A stretch of DNA of 64,000 nt from Sinorhizobium fredii (GCF_002944405.1 NZ_CP024308.1:124001-188000); one strand, 5' to 3'; shown: positions 1 to 10,138, counted from the first letter of the stretch. Notes: generated from the letters alone by a model not told the origin. Numbers and translations: made by a program.

Positions 1-1
1 C

Positions 2-124
2 AAGGCGGAGAGCGACGCGTTCAACGCTCGCCTCATTCTGCTCCTTGCCAACCACATCGGAGACCGGACGGTTCTCACGCAGGCGCTGGAAGCGGCCGCC
101 CGGAGCAGGAATGTCGATGAGTGA
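2..124 (+). CDS. DUF2783 domain protein, C-terminal end only
   Basis: An open frame enters from the left edge and stops at TGA 122-124. The 40 visible residues contain the block ARLILLLANHIGD followed by TVLTQALEAA, which I recognise as the conserved end of the small DUF2783 family. These proteins of about 60-70 residues sit beside aromatic-ring hydroxylases and homogentisate-type genes; their function is unknown. The end overlaps the start of the isomerase gene, which implies translational coupling and a shared operon. The family call rests on memory of the motif, and only part of the gene is present. Confidence 0.6.
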   Translation, partial: KAESDAFNARLILLLANHIGDRTVLTQALEAAARSRNVDE

Positions 125-758
125 AATCGTCCTCTACGACTACTGGCGGTCGTCGGCGAGCTACAGGGTTCGGATCGCCCTCAACCTTCTCGGTCTCCCG
201 CACAGCTCGGTCTCCGTGAACCTCCTCGACCACTCCCACAGGAGCGAGGCGCACCTCCAGCGCAATCCGCAAGGTCTGGTGCCGGTGCTGGGGGTCGGCG
301 AAGTCATGTTGACGCAGTCGCTCGCCATCATCGAGTACCTTGCCGAGACGCAACGCTCGGAACTGCTCCTCCCGGCCGCTCCCTTGGGAAGGCATCGTGT
401 CCGCGCGCTCTCCCATGCGATCGCCATGGACATCCATCCCATCTGCAACATGGGGGTCGCAGCCCACGTGATGCAGATCACAGGGGCCGGCGAGGAGGCG
501 CGTGGCGCGTGGATGCGGAAGTTCATAGGCGAGGGACTGCATGCATTCGAGCGGATGCTGGACCACCCGTCAACCGCTGCCTACTGTCACGGAGATGGTC
601 CGACGATGGCCGACGTATGCCTCGTGCCCCAAGTCTACAATGCCGAGCGGTGGGGCGTGGAGCTTGCCAGTATGCCTCGGGTGTCGGCGATTGCCGAACG
701 ATGCCGAGCACTGCCCGCGTTCGCTGCCGCTCACCCGGACGCCGTGAAACCAGCCTGA
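111..758 (+). CDS. maiA: maleylacetoacetate isomerase (zeta-class GST fold)
   Basis: This enzyme isomerises maleylacetoacetate to fumarylacetoacetate with glutathione in tyrosine/phenylalanine (homogentisate) catabolism in the cytoplasm. The N-terminal thioredoxin-like domain carries [14 protein letters not shown], the zeta-GST active-site motif with Ala in place of the usual third-position Cys, as is common in bacteria. NPQGLVPVL (cis-Pro loop) and QSLAIIEYL (glutathione-binding SNAIL-like motif) follow. The C-terminal helical domain contains [15 protein letters not shown]. The start at 111 has GGAG at 102-105; ATG 117 is an alternative, and the longer frame from 45 has no family support. 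At about 215 aa the length is normal. The downstream acetoacetyl-CoA synthetase would use acetoacetate released by the next pathway step. Confidence 0.93.
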   Translation: MSMSEIVLYDYWRSSASYRVRIALNLLGLPHSSVSVNLLDHSHRSEAHLQRNPQGLVPVLGVGEVMLTQSLAIIEYLAETQRSELLLPAAPLGRHRVRALSHAIAMDIHPICNMGVAAHVMQITGAGEEARGAWMRKFIGEGLHAFERMLDHPSTAAYCHGDGPTMADVCLVPQVYNAERWGVELASMPRVSAIAERCRALPAFAAAHPDAVKPA

Positions 759-780
759 CCAAACGAGTAGTCGAAACGCC

Positions 781-2733
781 ATGAATCCACTCAAGCCATT
801 GTGGACGCCCACGTCCTATGCCCTCGAGCACAGCCCGATGGCACTGTTCATGAAACGCTGCAGCGAGAGATCCGGGCGCATCTTTGACGACTATGGCGAC
901 TTCCACGCCTGGTCCGTCAGCAACATGCGCGAGTTCTGGTCCGAGGTCTGGGATGAATGCGACGTCATCGGCGAAAGAGGAACCGAGGTTCTGGTTGACG
1001 GCGATGACATGCGGCGAGCCCGCTTCTTTCCCGGAGCAAAACTCAACTTCGCGGAGAACCTCCTGCGCAAGCGGGGACCCGGACCTGCATTGATCTTCCA
1101 TGGCGAGGACAGGGTCGGCTACAGCGTCACGTGGGACGAGCTGCATGGGTTGGTGTCGAGGATGCAGCAGGCGCTGAGCATCCTGGGCGTTGGCCGCGGC
1201 GACCGGGTCGTGGCTATGCTCCCGAACCTGCCGGAGACCATCGCTCTGATGCTTGCCACGGCGTCGCAGGGTGCAGTCTGGGCTTCATGCTCCCCGGACT
1301 TCGGCGTGAGCGGGGTCCTCGACCGCTTCGCACAGGTGGAGCCGAAGCTGTTCGTTGCGTGCGACGGCTACTGGTACAACGGAAAGAAACAGGGCGTCGG
1401 CGACAAGGTCAGGGAAGTGGCGGCCAGCATGCAAGTACCCCTCGTCATCGTGCCGTATGCGGGCGACGCCGAAACCTTGGCGGCTTCCATCCCGGGAGCG
1501 GTTACGCTCGCGGGACTCATCCGCGAATTCCAGCCGCGGGCCATCGACTTCGACAGGGTGCCGTTCTCGCACCCCCTGTACATCCTCTTCTCATCGGGCA
1601 CGACAGGCGCGCCGAAATGCATCGTGCATTCCGTCGGCGGCACGCTGTTGCAACACCTCAAGGAGCATAGGTTCCACTGCGGAGTGGGCGATGGGGACCG
1701 CCTGTTCTACTTCACGACATGCGGATGGATGATGTGGAACTGGCTGGCCAGCGGGCTCGCGCTTGGCGCTACGCTTTGCCTATACGACGGATCGCCGTTC
1801 TATCCGGGCCCGGGCGTGCTTTTCGACTATGCCGAGCAGGAACGGTTTTCCGTCTTTGGCACCTCGGCCAAGTACATCGACGCGGTGCGAAAGAGCGGCT
1901 ACAGGCCGGGCGAAACGCATGACCTCTCGGCCATGCGTCTCTTGGCGTCCACCGGGTCGCCGCTGTCGCCGGAAGGCTTCGCATTCGTCTACGAGGCGAT
2001 CAAAGGGGACGTTCAACTCGCCTCGATATCCGGTGGCACGGACATCGTGTCCTGCTTCGTCCTCGGCAATCCGCTGAAGCCGGTCTGGTCGGGGGAGATC
2101 CAGGGGCCAGGCCTCGGTATGGCCGTCGATGTGTGGGACGATACTGGATACCCCGTCCGCCAGCGGAAGGGAGAACTCGTCTGCACCAAGGCGTTCCCAT
2201 CGATGCCGATCATGTTCTGGAACGATCCGGGCGGCGAGAAGTACGGCGCGGCCTACTTCGGCCGCTTCAACAACGTCTGGTGCCACGGGGATTTCGCGGA
2301 GTGGACCGAGCACGACGGTATCGTGATACACGGTCGCTCGGACGCCACGCTCAATCCGGGAGGTGTCCGCATTGGAACAGCGGAGATCTACAACCAGGTC
2401 GAGAGGATGGACGAGGTCGTCGAGGCCCTTTGCATTGGCCAGGAGTGGGACGGCGACGTTCGCGTCGTCCTTTTCGTCCGCCTGGCGGAAGGCATTCACC
2501 TCGATGCAGATCTTGAACAGGCGATCAGGACACGCATCAGGACAGGGGCTTCGCCACGGCATGTCCCGGCGAAGATATTAGCAGTGGCGGACATTCCCCG
2601 TACCAAATCCGGAAAGATCGTCGAATTGGCCGTCCGGGAAACGGTGCACGGGAGGCCGGTCAAGAACAAAGATGCCCTGGCAAACCCCGAGGCTCTGTCG
2701 CTGTTCGAGAACCTCGAATCGCTGCGCACCTGA
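781..2733 (+). CDS. acetoacetate--CoA ligase
   Basis: A 650-residue ANL-family adenylating enzyme that activates acetoacetate to acetoacetyl-CoA. The P-loop-like AMP motif [17 protein letters not shown] lies near residue 265. The adenylate-binding [10 protein letters not shown] and the hinge/loop [21 protein letters not shown] follow in the expected order, and the C-terminal catalytic lysine is in RTKSGKIVE. The N-terminal block [16 protein letters not shown] and the overall length match acetoacetyl-CoA synthetase better than acetyl-CoA synthetase. It starts 22 bases after maiA on the same strand, so the two are probably cotranscribed and handle the fumarylacetoacetate branch end product. The start codon lacks a strong Shine-Dalgarno. 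Confidence 0.93.
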   Translation: MNPLKPLWTPTSYALEHSPMALFMKRCSERSGRIFDDYGDFHAWSVSNMREFWSEVWDECDVIGERGTEVLVDGDDMRRARFFPGAKLNFAENLLRKRGPGPALIFHGEDRVGYSVTWDELHGLVSRMQQALSILGVGRGDRVVAMLPNLPETIALMLATASQGAVWASCSPDFGVSGVLDRFAQVEPKLFVACDGYWYNGKKQGVGDKVREVAASMQVPLVIVPYAGDAETLAASIPGAVTLAGLIREFQPRAIDFDRVPFSHPLYILFSSGTTGAPKCIVHSVGGTLLQHLKEHRFHCGVGDGDRLFYFTTCGWMMWNWLASGLALGATLCLYDGSPFYPGPGVLFDYAEQERFSVFGTSAKYIDAVRKSGYRPGETHDLSAMRLLASTGSPLSPEGFAFVYEAIKGDVQLASISGGTDIVSCFVLGNPLKPVWSGEIQGPGLGMAVDVWDDTGYPVRQRKGELVCTKAFPSMPIMFWNDPGGEKYGAAYFGRFNNVWCHGDFAEWTEHDGIVIHGRSDATLNPGGVRIGTAEIYNQVERMDEVVEALCIGQEWDGDVRVVLFVRLAEGIHLDADLEQAIRTRIRTGASPRHVPAKILAVADIPRTKSGKIVELAVRETVHGRPVKNKDALANPEALSLFENLESLRT

Positions 2734-2769
2734 TCGGTCCGCCTCCATCCTTAAATGCAAGCTGAATGA

Positions 2770-2799
2770 ACGGCCTGGCGCTCGTCTTCGGCAGGCCGT
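2770..2799 (+). terminator. hairpin after acetoacetate--CoA ligase
   Basis: Eight-base arms ACGGCCTG (2770-2777) and CAGGCCGT (2792-2799) flank a 14-base loop shortly after the ligase stop codon. There is no T-run, so factor-independent termination is uncertain. Confidence 0.3.
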
Positions 2800-2834
2800 C
2801 GTCGTCTCGAGATTCCGCAAGTCCAGGAAGACGA

Positions 2835-3810
2835 ATGCCTGACGGCGTCAAAAAGCGAGCACCGGCGCACTGGTTGCTCTGCTCGGCTACTATTGCATGC
2901 AGATCGGCATGTCGGGTATGTTCGGACCGGTGACCGCGGATCTCGTGAAGACATCGAACGGGCTCGATCTCCCTTGGTGGTTCTACAGCATCGGGGCATC
3001 GCTGCTCATAGGCGCTGCTGGCGTATCGCAGGGTGGAATTCTCCGCCAAGGTGCTCGGTCTGCTCATGCTTGCAGAATTCGGGGTGGTCCTGATCCTCGA
3101 TCTGCTGATCGTGTACCAGGGCGTGCCGAACGGGCTCACCCTTGCTCCGTTGTCCTTGGCTGAAATGCCCAGCGGCGTGGCTCTCGGCGTGACCTTCGTT
3201 TTCACCTTCGGCTACTTCATCGGCATAGTGCAATCTGGATCGTTGAGGCCTCCGGTACCGAGACGATCGTCGGTACGCTTCAGCAACTGGCCGATCTGTT
3301 CGTCAACAGCGTCTTCGCCTGCCTCCTGGCATTCCACAATCACGTGGCGCGCTACTTCTACTTCCTTGGCAAGGAAGAAATGATGCCGGAGTGGCTGGGA
3401 AACACATCCGGTATACCAGAGGCCGACCGGAACGATCGTCCAGACGGTCATTGCCGTCAACGTCATCAGCACCTTTGCCGTGCTGGGCATGGATCCGCTC
3501 CTTACTCTGTTCGCATGGATCGCGACCATCGCCGTGATCTGCGTGATCTCCTTAATGACGCTGGTTTGCATCGCGGTGATCGTCTTCTTCGGGAGGAATC
3601 CTGATCTGGAACCGGGCGAACCGATGACGCCGCAATCGGCTTCGCGCTCGTCGGCTACTTCGGCGTCTCTGGATTTGACATTCTGACTGGCGCGTCCGCC
3701 CGCTCGCCACCATCCTACCTTCCCTGATTCTCGTCGCAGCGGTCGCCGGTGCGGCAAGGGCGATCGGAAAGCCTGAGGTCGTCGAACGATTGACCCACGA
3801 TACGGTCTAA
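2835..3810 (+). pseudogene. APC-family amino-acid permease, frameshifted remnant
   Basis: Reading across frames gives recognisable pieces of an amino acid-polyamine-cation permease in correct order. They are TGALVALLGYYCMQIGMSG near 2850, a WWFYSIGASLLIG helix, KVLGLLMLAEFGVVLILDLL from about 3045, FVFTFGYFIGIVQ near 3200, ADLFVNSVFACLLAFHNHVARYFYFLG near 3285-3370, then a helix near 3480-3600, and ATILPSLILVAAVAGAARAIG ending at TAA 3808-3810. No single frame spans them. There are at least four frame changes, and the total is shorter than the usual 450-500 residues, so internal deletions are likely. Its position behind maiA and the ligase suggests a former amino-acid uptake gene of that operon. 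Confidence 0.8.
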
Positions 3811-3817
3811 TTGGCTA

Positions 3818-3854
3818 CACATCAGGTGGCCCGGTTCCCGGGTCATCTGATGTG
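3818..3854 (+). terminator. strong hairpin behind the permease remnant
   Basis: Arms of 17 bases starting CACATCAG (3818) and ending CTGATGTG (3854) are separated by about two bases. The two mismatches are G-T pairs, so the RNA form would be fully paired. It lies eight bases after the pseudogene stop. No T-tract follows on either side, so it could be a terminator or a palindromic repeat element. Confidence 0.5.
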
Positions 3855-4282
3855 CGCCGAAGAAGTTCGAACAGCCCGCTCGCATGCGGCACGTTATCTC
3901 GGCAGGACAGGGCGAAAAGCGACGCGCTCCAGAGGTGGTGCCGACAAGAGTCGTCACGGCACGCATCCAGGGATCGTAGATTGGGACCGATCGAGTCATT
4001 CTCCCCGGTGCCGATTTCCTTTCGCAGCAAACGCATCACGAATGTGTCATTGTGTCGATCGTGCGGAGAGCACGGGCTGGAGCCAAACATCAACACTTCC
4101 GGCAAGGCGATGCTCGATCGCACGAGGCACAGGCACTGGTCAAAGTGACGGGGCATGGACCGCTCTCCCACAGCGGGCAATCTGGCGTGCTACCATGGGG
4201 AATGACAGCTAGGGGCTAAGCACCAGAAATTCCGCTGCGCGTTTACGAGCGGCAGCTTTGGGTCGGAAGCGGTCTCCGCAAG
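3855..4282. other. no convincing gene between permease remnant and virD4
   Basis: About 430 bases. Short open frames exist on both strands but none shows a family motif, a good ribosome site, or consistent codon bias. It may hold decayed coding DNA. It is the downstream end of the type IV operon, and I see no clear terminator. Confidence 0.4.
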
Positions 4283-6382
4283 CTATTCGGCCGCAACGCC
4301 AACCTCGACGGGATCAGGCACGGTTGCGCTGAAGATGTCCACGATGTTGCGGCGCTTGGTCGGAGACTTGTCGCCAAGCTTCTCGGCTTTCGTCTCGACC
4401 ACTTCCTTGAGCTGCGCGGCCTTTGGTATGAGGCCCTCCTCGATGGCCTTTATCCGGGCTTCCATTGCATAAAGGCTTGCAGATGCTTCCGCACCACCCG
4501 TTTTTGCAGCAGTCGCCATGGGCTTCGGGCGCAGCGCCTTTTTATTGACGGTGCGTTTGGCAGGTGCTGCAGCTTTCGGGGCTGCCGCAGGTTCTGCCTT
4601 GACCGGAGCCGCCTCCGCCGCGGCGGCCGTCAAAGGCTTCTCCTCCGTTACTGGCGCCGGCGCGGCAATTTCGACGGAAGGATCTCCCCCCTTGGCATAT
4701 TCCGGAGTTGTCGCCGGAACGGGTTTCGGTGACAAATAATCGACTTCCGGCACTTGCGGAATGTTGGCCTGAGAAAACGCCTCGGCTGATTTGAAGGGCT
4801 GTGTTTGGAAGAAGCGAAGCTTTTCACCAAAGATCGGCCGTTGTCCTTCGATGAGCAGGATCATCTTGTTTTCCGGCATTTGCCGGACCTCCTGCGGCAT
4901 CATCAGATCGCGTTCGCGAATCTGCTCTACCTTCGTGCGGCGCGGGAGGCCCATCAGTTCGATCGTGCGGGATTCTGACTGGTAACGGATCGTGCGCTTT
5001 CCGAGCGCGCGGGATGCGTACTCGGCTGTGGCCTGATCGTTAGCGCCGAGGACGAGCTGATAGCCACAATTGCCGAGCAGGGAATGCCGGGACGTTTCGC
5101 CATAGATCTCGTCGAGGTTCTTCAGATCCTGAATGATGAAGGCGAGCTTGATGTTATAGCCAGCCACATAGGGCAGCTTGGTCATGATTTCGTCCATCCG
5201 CTTCAACTGTCGGAACTCGTCGAGCAAGAAGTAGACGGGGAGGGAATTGGGATCGTGCTCGAGCGTGAGAATATCCATCACCTGCTGCACGAACAGGGTC
5301 AGGAGGGGGCGCAGCAGGGTGATGTCGGTGATGTTCGGCGCCAGGTAAATCGAGATCGGCCGGCGCTTCATTGCCCGAAGATCCATGTCAGTGACGTTGG
5401 TCGCGGCAACGATCCGCTCGTTCTTGAAAGGCCGCATCGCCTTTTGAATGTCCAAGAGAGCAGACGCGGCGGCGCGTTCCGATAGGGCGATGTAGGAATT
5501 GAAGCTCTCGACGGTGAACTTCGAAAGGTAGAGCTCCTTCTCTTTGATGTATTTCATGAGCGCCTGGAGATCGACGCCACTGTTAAAAAAGGAATTGACC
5601 TCGGCGAGGTTGCGCCGGTCCTTGTAGAAGGTGCTTTCCGTGATGTAGCTGATCACCCCGGCAAGGACCTGTTGGGCGGTTGCTTGCCAGACGGAATTTT
5701 CCGATTCCGTGTTCTCGGGCACAAGAATGCTGGCGATGTTTTGAATGTCGGTCGTACGACTGCCGCGCTCGGGCCGGATAAAGTCCAGCGGATTATAGCT
5801 GTTGGTCTTTTCGGAGCCGGGCGCAAATAGGAAAACCTGGCTGCCGTTCTGGCGGCGATAACCCGCCGTCGCCTTGAACACTTCGCCCTTGAGGTCGGTG
5901 ACGATCATCGAGCCTTCATGCATCAGCGCATTAGGGATCACATAGCCCGCGCCTTTACCGGAGCGCGTCGGGCCGATGATTAGATGATGCCGATCGTCCT
6001 TGGTGCGAAGAATGTTCCGCCCGATCCGGCCGAAGATGTGTCCCTGTTTGCGGAACCACTTCCCGCGCCGTAGCGAAGCTATGTCCTGAAACGCAGCATC
6101 CCCCAATGGGCTGCTCGTCGGTTTCAGTCCGACGTAGGCGACAAGGCCCGCCATCAGCAGCGCCGGCACCATGGAACCAAAAGCGACCTTCTGCAGGGCA
6201 GGGCTCGTTTTGTAGTGCCAGAGCTGTTGAATCGGAGCGAAGGGATTGCTCGTGATCGTCGTTTCGAGGATCCGACCGTCCTTATAGAAGAGCTGAAGCC
6301 CCAGGCCGTACCCGAGCATCCAGACAACGAACGCTATCCCGACGCAAAAGAGGAGGTAGAAAGCCTGGAGCTGCTTCGTCAT
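4283..6382 (-). CDS. virD4: type IV secretion coupling protein VirD4/TraG
   Basis: An inner-membrane hexameric ATPase that recruits substrates (relaxase-DNA or proteins) to the secretion channel. Of 699 residues, two N-terminal transmembrane helices lie near 8-31 and 68-86. Walker A GPTRSGKGAG is at about 137-146 and Walker B VYFLLDEFRQL near 390. The TraG/VirD4 blocks RSGKGAGYVIPNAL, TDLKGEVF and SVWQATAQQVLAG are all present. The last 150 residues are an Ala/Pro/Lys-rich tail (repeats of AAPAK-type sequence), probably disordered and perhaps used for substrate recognition. The start overlaps the virB11 stop by ATGA. It is the last gene of the operon. No relaxase is in the window. Confidence 0.95.
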   Translation of the reverse strand: MTKQLQAFYLLFCVGIAFVVWMLGYGLGLQLFYKDGRILETTITSNPFAPIQQLWHYKTSPALQKVAFGSMVPALLMAGLVAYVGLKPTSSPLGDAAFQDIASLRRGKWFRKQGHIFGRIGRNILRTKDDRHHLIIGPTRSGKGAGYVIPNALMHEGSMIVTDLKGEVFKATAGYRRQNGSQVFLFAPGSEKTNSYNPLDFIRPERGSRTTDIQNIASILVPENTESENSVWQATAQQVLAGVISYITESTFYKDRRNLAEVNSFFNSGVDLQALMKYIKEKELYLSKFTVESFNSYIALSERAAASALLDIQKAMRPFKNERIVAATNVTDMDLRAMKRRPISIYLAPNITDITLLRPLLTLFVQQVMDILTLEHDPNSLPVYFLLDEFRQLKRMDEIMTKLPYVAGYNIKLAFIIQDLKNLDEIYGETSRHSLLGNCGYQLVLGANDQATAEYASRALGKRTIRYQSESRTIELMGLPRRTKVEQIRERDLMMPQEVRQMPENKMILLIEGQRPIFGEKLRFFQTQPFKSAEAFSQANIPQVPEVDYLSPKPVPATTPEYAKGGDPSVEIAAPAPVTEEKPLTAAAAEAAPVKAEPAAAPKAAAPAKRTVNKKALRPKPMATAAKTGGAEASASLYAMEARIKAIEEGLIPKAAQLKEVVETKAEKLGDKSPTKRRNIVDIFSATVPDPVEVGVAAE

Positions 6383-7407
6383 GACTCATCCCGGGCGAAG
6401 AAGATCTCAGAGACCCCGCGCTTGCCGCCTTCGCAGCGGAGCTGGATGACGATCGGGATGACCATCTGGATATAGGACATCAGATCCTGCTTCGAAAAAC
6501 CCGCCGACATGCCGGCTTGCTGCATCATCATGGCGAGCTGTTCATAAGCGCCCATCGGCGTATCGGCGTGAACCGTCGACATGCTGCCAGGGTGGCCGGT
6601 GTTGATTGCGCGGAGGAAGGAAAAAGCCTCCGCGCCTCGAATTTCACCGACGAACAGGCGATCCGGCCGCATGCGCAGCGATGACTCGAGCAGGCTTTGA
6701 ATTGTTACGTCTGCTGTGCCCTGTTCGCCCTTCGACGCGATCAGGTGAACGGCATTTGTTTGCGGCGGGAAGAGCTCTCGCGTGTCCTCGAGCGTGATAA
6801 TCCGCTCATGCGGATCGACGCTCTTCAGGCAGGCATTGAGGAAGGTCGTTTTACCGGAGGAAGTGCCGCCACTGATCAGGATAGAGACCCGTTTGGTGAT
6901 GGCGGTGTGGATGAAATCGTAAATCCGATTGGCCCGCAGATGCCCTATCAGCTCACGATCGATGTCGCTGAGGCCGCCGACGGCTACAGAGACCTTATCG
7001 AGTGCTCCGGTGTCGCGATACTCCTCGAGCGTGAAGTTATTGACCACCTGCTTGCGGATTGAAATCGAGCCACCTTCTGGCGCCGCCGGCGGCAGAACAA
7101 TCTGTATGCGCTCGCCGGTTGGAAGCGCGGCACTCAAAATCGGCTTGGAGCGGCTGATAAACTGGTGCGTCGCAGCCGCAACACGCTCGCCGATGTTCTG
7201 GATTTCATCGCCCGTCAGGGCGTCGATTAGATGATGCTCCATATAATCGGCGCCAAACCGCTCCACATAGATATGGCCTGGTTTGTTGACCGCGATTTCC
7301 ACCACCCTGGGATCGTCAAGAAACTCCCTGATCGGTTCGAGAGCGCGGTTGAGGAAATAATGGGGATCGCGTCTGATCGTAGTGGTGTTACCTGCGGCGA
7401 CGTTCAC
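6379..7407 (-). CDS. virB11: VirB11 traffic ATPase
   Basis: A cytoplasmic hexameric ATPase that powers pilus assembly and substrate transfer at the base of the type IV machine. The 342 residues include Walker A GGTSSGKTTF at about 180-189, the Asp box ITLEDTREL near 205, Walker B DRLFVGEIRG near 253 and the His box GHPGSMSTVHAD near 270. The N-terminal domain has the usual VVEIAVNKPGHIYVER strand pair. The length is normal. It overlaps virB10 by about 20 bases and virD4 by 4 bases. Confidence 0.96.
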   Translation of the reverse strand: MNVAAGNTTTIRRDPHYFLNRALEPIREFLDDPRVVEIAVNKPGHIYVERFGADYMEHHLIDALTGDEIQNIGERVAAATHQFISRSKPILSAALPTGERIQIVLPPAAPEGGSISIRKQVVNNFTLEEYRDTGALDKVSVAVGGLSDIDRELIGHLRANRIYDFIHTAITKRVSILISGGTSSGKTTFLNACLKSVDPHERIITLEDTRELFPPQTNAVHLIASKGEQGTADVTIQSLLESSLRMRPDRLFVGEIRGAEAFSFLRAINTGHPGSMSTVHADTPMGAYEQLAMMMQQAGMSAGFSKQDLMSYIQMVIPIVIQLRCEGGKRGVSEIFFARDES

Positions 7408-8599
7408 GTTGAATCTCCTTCATCGCTTCGGTGACCGGGTCGTCATACATGGCGCTGAAATCGAGGTCCTGGCGTACGTAGACAAAGATCCGCTCGCCTT
7501 GGCTAACGCTGATGGTGGGAGGAATGCGCAGGTTTTCGCTCAAGGCTTGGTTCGCCATATCCGAGAACGTCTCGGCGATGGTTTCGCGGGCGAGCTCCTC
7601 GCCACGTTGTGCCTCGCTGTTGTTGTCGCCAAACGCCTCGTCGCTTCCATAGCCGGTCAGGAAGCTGGCACCTGCGCCGACGACCGAAAGCATGATTGCG
7701 GAGCCGAACCGCTCGCGCCACTTGTTATCGACATGACCGGTCAAGCCCGAGCGCCCCAAGCTGTCCGTGCCGATGGAGTTGAGGCGAACCGACACGCCAT
7801 CATCGCGAATGAGGCGGGTCCAAATAACGAAGTTCCGCTTTTGACCGCGGGTGACCTCGGACTGGTATTCGCCAATGAGGCGCGTTCCGGTCGGGATGAG
7901 GACGCGCCTCCCGTCGAAGGAATAGACGTCCTGCGACGTGATCGCACGAATCTGGCCGGGGAGATCGCTGTTGATCGCGGTCTCGAGGATACCGGGGATC
8001 AACGTTCCTTCCGGTATCATGGCGTCGATGCGTTCGATCTGCCGCGCCTTTGCGCTCCGATCGGCGAGACTCGAGGCCGCGGCCAGGTACTTGCTGTTGC
8101 GGTCTTCGCCAGCAACGCTGAGCCCGGAATCGTCCTCGCCTGGAAAACCCCCGTTGCCGTCGCCATTCCCTTTCTGATCAAGCGAGATCAGGCCCGACTT
8201 ATAGCGTTCGGGAAACTCTTCGACGGGCGCAGCCTCAGGCGTTGTCTCGATGATCTCTGGCGGAGGCGGGACATCGAATTGGGTCGTATCGACGGGTGTT
8301 TCTTGAATCGGCTCAGGAGGTGGCGGCAGGTGAATTACTGCTGGTTCTATCTCCGGCTTCGGCTCTTCCTGTTCACGGACGAAGGCCGGCGGCCGAAAGG
8401 TCGTCGTCTGAAACTCTTCGTCGCTATCGGCGACGTCACGCGGCTTTTCTCCGGCCGTGGCAAGCACGAAATAGGCGGCGACGGCGCCCCCCAGGAGTAG
8501 GGCAGCCATGCCGATGGTTTGATTCCGTCCAGTGTTCCTGTTGCTGACGGCCGTTTCATCGGCCGCCGTCATGGCCTCAAGTTCAGGGCTGCGCTTCAT
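7388..8599 (-). CDS. virB10: VirB10 core-complex protein (TrbI-like)
   Basis: VirB10 spans both membranes and links ATPase activity to the outer-membrane pore. The sequence has a short cytoplasmic N-terminus and one transmembrane helix (about 28-48, MAALLLGGAVAAYFVLA). A Pro/Glu-rich periplasmic stretch from about 70 to 130 (PPPPEPIQETPV type) follows. The C-terminal beta-barrel domain contains IPEGTLIPGILETAINSDLPG and RVLIPTGTRLIGEYQS, the hallmark VirB10 blocks. The 403 aa are typical. The start ATG overlaps the virB9 stop as TAATG. Confidence 0.95.
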   Translation of the reverse strand: MKRSPELEAMTAADETAVSNRNTGRNQTIGMAALLLGGAVAAYFVLATAGEKPRDVADSDEEFQTTTFRPPAFVREQEEPKPEIEPAVIHLPPPPEPIQETPVDTTQFDVPPPPEIIETTPEAAPVEEFPERYKSGLISLDQKGNGDGNGGFPGEDDSGLSVAGEDRNSKYLAAASSLADRSAKARQIERIDAMIPEGTLIPGILETAINSDLPGQIRAITSQDVYSFDGRRVLIPTGTRLIGEYQSEVTRGQKRNFVIWTRLIRDDGVSVRLNSIGTDSLGRSGLTGHVDNKWRERFGSAIMLSVVGAGASFLTGYGSDEAFGDNNSEAQRGEELARETIAETFSDMANQALSENLRIPPTISVSQGERIFVYVRQDLDFSAMYDDPVTEAMKEIQRERRRR

Positions 8600-9408
8600 T
8601 AGTTGCCGCTCCTCCTACGTTTCGTCGCCTTGGTGTCAGGAGCCGGACCGAGAATGGCAGGATCCGGAGCGCCGAAGTCGGGCTTGCGAAGGTTAAAGAT
8701 GCAGGTCCATTGATTGCCCTCACGCAGAGTGTATTGCATCGCGACACCATCGACGACGATGTATTCGCCCTCCTTTCGGAAATTGCGCAGCGTCTCGGAG
8801 AAGTCGGCCTGGACGGCAAAAATCACCGGGACTCGGCTGCCGAACTTGAAGAAGGTCTTCTTCCCGTCGTCGAAGATCACCAAGGGCTTCAACGCCGGGT
8901 CCCCGGAAAACGAATAGTCGATGTTGACGTTCGCCTTATCGAGATTCGACATGTTCGGGTTCGCCGCCCGGAACTCGGCTTCCTTGCGGAGCGCGGCATT
9001 TAGATCCTTCTCTGGATACATGAAACGGATCCCGAACACCTGCTTGCCAACGGTCGGAGCATGGTCATTAAGCTCGAGGAAATAGATCCTCTTGCTGGTC
9101 ACAACATTCATGTTGGTGGCGACGTTCTTTGCGATCGGCTTCACGAACAGAATGTTGCCTTTCTCGGAAGGGGCAACCTGCCAACTGTCGGTGTCACCAA
9201 GTGAGATCGTTTCGAACTTTTCGTCCTCATCAAAGATGATCATGGTGGAGATGCCGTAGGTGGCAGAGACCTTCACCACGTTATTGGACTGATAGACGAC
9301 GCTGGTCACGCGCGAATCGAGGCTGCCTGGGCGAGGTGCCTGCGCAGCATGGGCGTGAGTCACCATCGCGACCGCGCAGGCCGCGGAAAGCAGGAGGCGT
9401 TTGATCAT
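8599..9408 (-). CDS. virB9: VirB9 outer-membrane core protein
   Basis: A periplasmic/outer-membrane component of the VirB7-9-10 core. A Sec signal peptide (MIKRLLLSAACAVAMVTHAHA) precedes the mature part. The N-terminal domain contains TIISLGDTDSWQVAPSEKGN-like sequence around 66-90 and the C-terminal domain includes FKFGSRVPVIFAVQ and GVAMQYTLREGNQWTCIFN. At 269 aa the length is usual. It overlaps virB8 by ATGA. No separate VirB7 gene lies between virB6 and virB8. Confidence 0.94.
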   Translation of the reverse strand: MIKRLLLSAACAVAMVTHAHAAQAPRPGSLDSRVTSVVYQSNNVVKVSATYGISTMIIFDEDEKFETISLGDTDSWQVAPSEKGNILFVKPIAKNVATNMNVVTSKRIYFLELNDHAPTVGKQVFGIRFMYPEKDLNAALRKEAEFRAANPNMSNLDKANVNIDYSFSGDPALKPLVIFDDGKKTFFKFGSRVPVIFAVQADFSETLRNFRKEGEYIVVDGVAMQYTLREGNQWTCIFNLRKPDFGAPDPAILGPAPDTKATKRRRSGN

Positions 9409-10100
9409 TCCTCAGATCCCGGCGTAACCGTTTCTTGATCGCGACGGTAGTTGTAGACCTGGAAGCCCAAGGGATTCTCAAAACGCCATTCGTTGGTCGC
9501 CGGCGTGTCCGTATAGCGATAGCGAACGACCGAAATGTAGTGACGGACGATCGAATCCGTGTCCGATTTTTCGGTCGTCGAAAAACGGACCAGCGCCGTG
9601 CTCGCATTGGAGAAGGTGACGGACTTGATGTCGACCGTGACCTTATTGTTCTTGCCGAGGACTTTTGCGGGATTGTTGGGATTTGCCGCGCTGTAAAGCT
9701 CCTGCAGCTCGCGGGCCGCATCGTCAGTGGAGAGTAGGGCGGCAATGCCGAAATTCTGCTCAATAGCAAAGGGATCGTAACCTTCGCGTGATCGGATATA
9801 GCGCACGACGTTTGCCTGCGTGACCGCCTGTTGATCGGTCAGCTTGGCAGACCTGGTTAGGCCGGTCTTCACCTCCATATAGCCGGTGTTCTTATCGACC
9901 TCGACGATGTACGGCTCGAAACTCTTCAGCGGGACGAGCATCACCAATGCTGTCAGTGACAGCAGGGTAATCGCGCTGGAAATCATGGTGACGAACCATG
10001 CGAGCGAGCGCGATCGCTTGGCCTTTTTGACGATCTCCTGTTCCCAACGGTCGCCGTCCTGAAAATAGCTCCGAAGAGCTGCGTCATTCGTTTCTGCCAT
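9405..10100 (-). CDS. virB8: VirB8 inner-membrane assembly factor
   Basis: A bitopic inner-membrane protein that nucleates assembly. A cytoplasmic N-terminus with WEQEIVKKAKRSRSLAW precedes one transmembrane helix (about 33-56), then the periplasmic NTF2-like domain. Family motifs visible include ALVMLVPLKSFEPYIVEVDKNTG just after the helix and RFSTTEKSD with VVRYRYTDTPATNEWRFENPLGFQV near the end. It has 231 residues. A 38-base gap separates it from virB6, too small for a virB7 gene. Confidence 0.94.
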   Translation of the reverse strand: MAETNDAALRSYFQDGDRWEQEIVKKAKRSRSLAWFVTMISSAITLLSLTALVMLVPLKSFEPYIVEVDKNTGYMEVKTGLTRSAKLTDQQAVTQANVVRYIRSREGYDPFAIEQNFGIAALLSTDDAARELQELYSAANPNNPAKVLGKNNKVTVDIKSVTFSNASTALVRFSTTEKSDTDSIVRHYISVVRYRYTDTPATNEWRFENPLGFQVYNYRRDQETVTPGSEE

Positions 10101-10138
10101 TCGTTCTAGCCCTTACATCTAGCTCTTAAATTCGCGTC

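Noticed and set aside
3815..4180. Minus-strand frame after the permease remnant, considered as a regulator remnant
   Set aside because: No helix-turn-helix or ligand-domain motif could be matched with confidence.
7382..8500. 372-residue plus-strand frame opposite virB10
   Set aside because: virB10 is certain; this frame has no motif.
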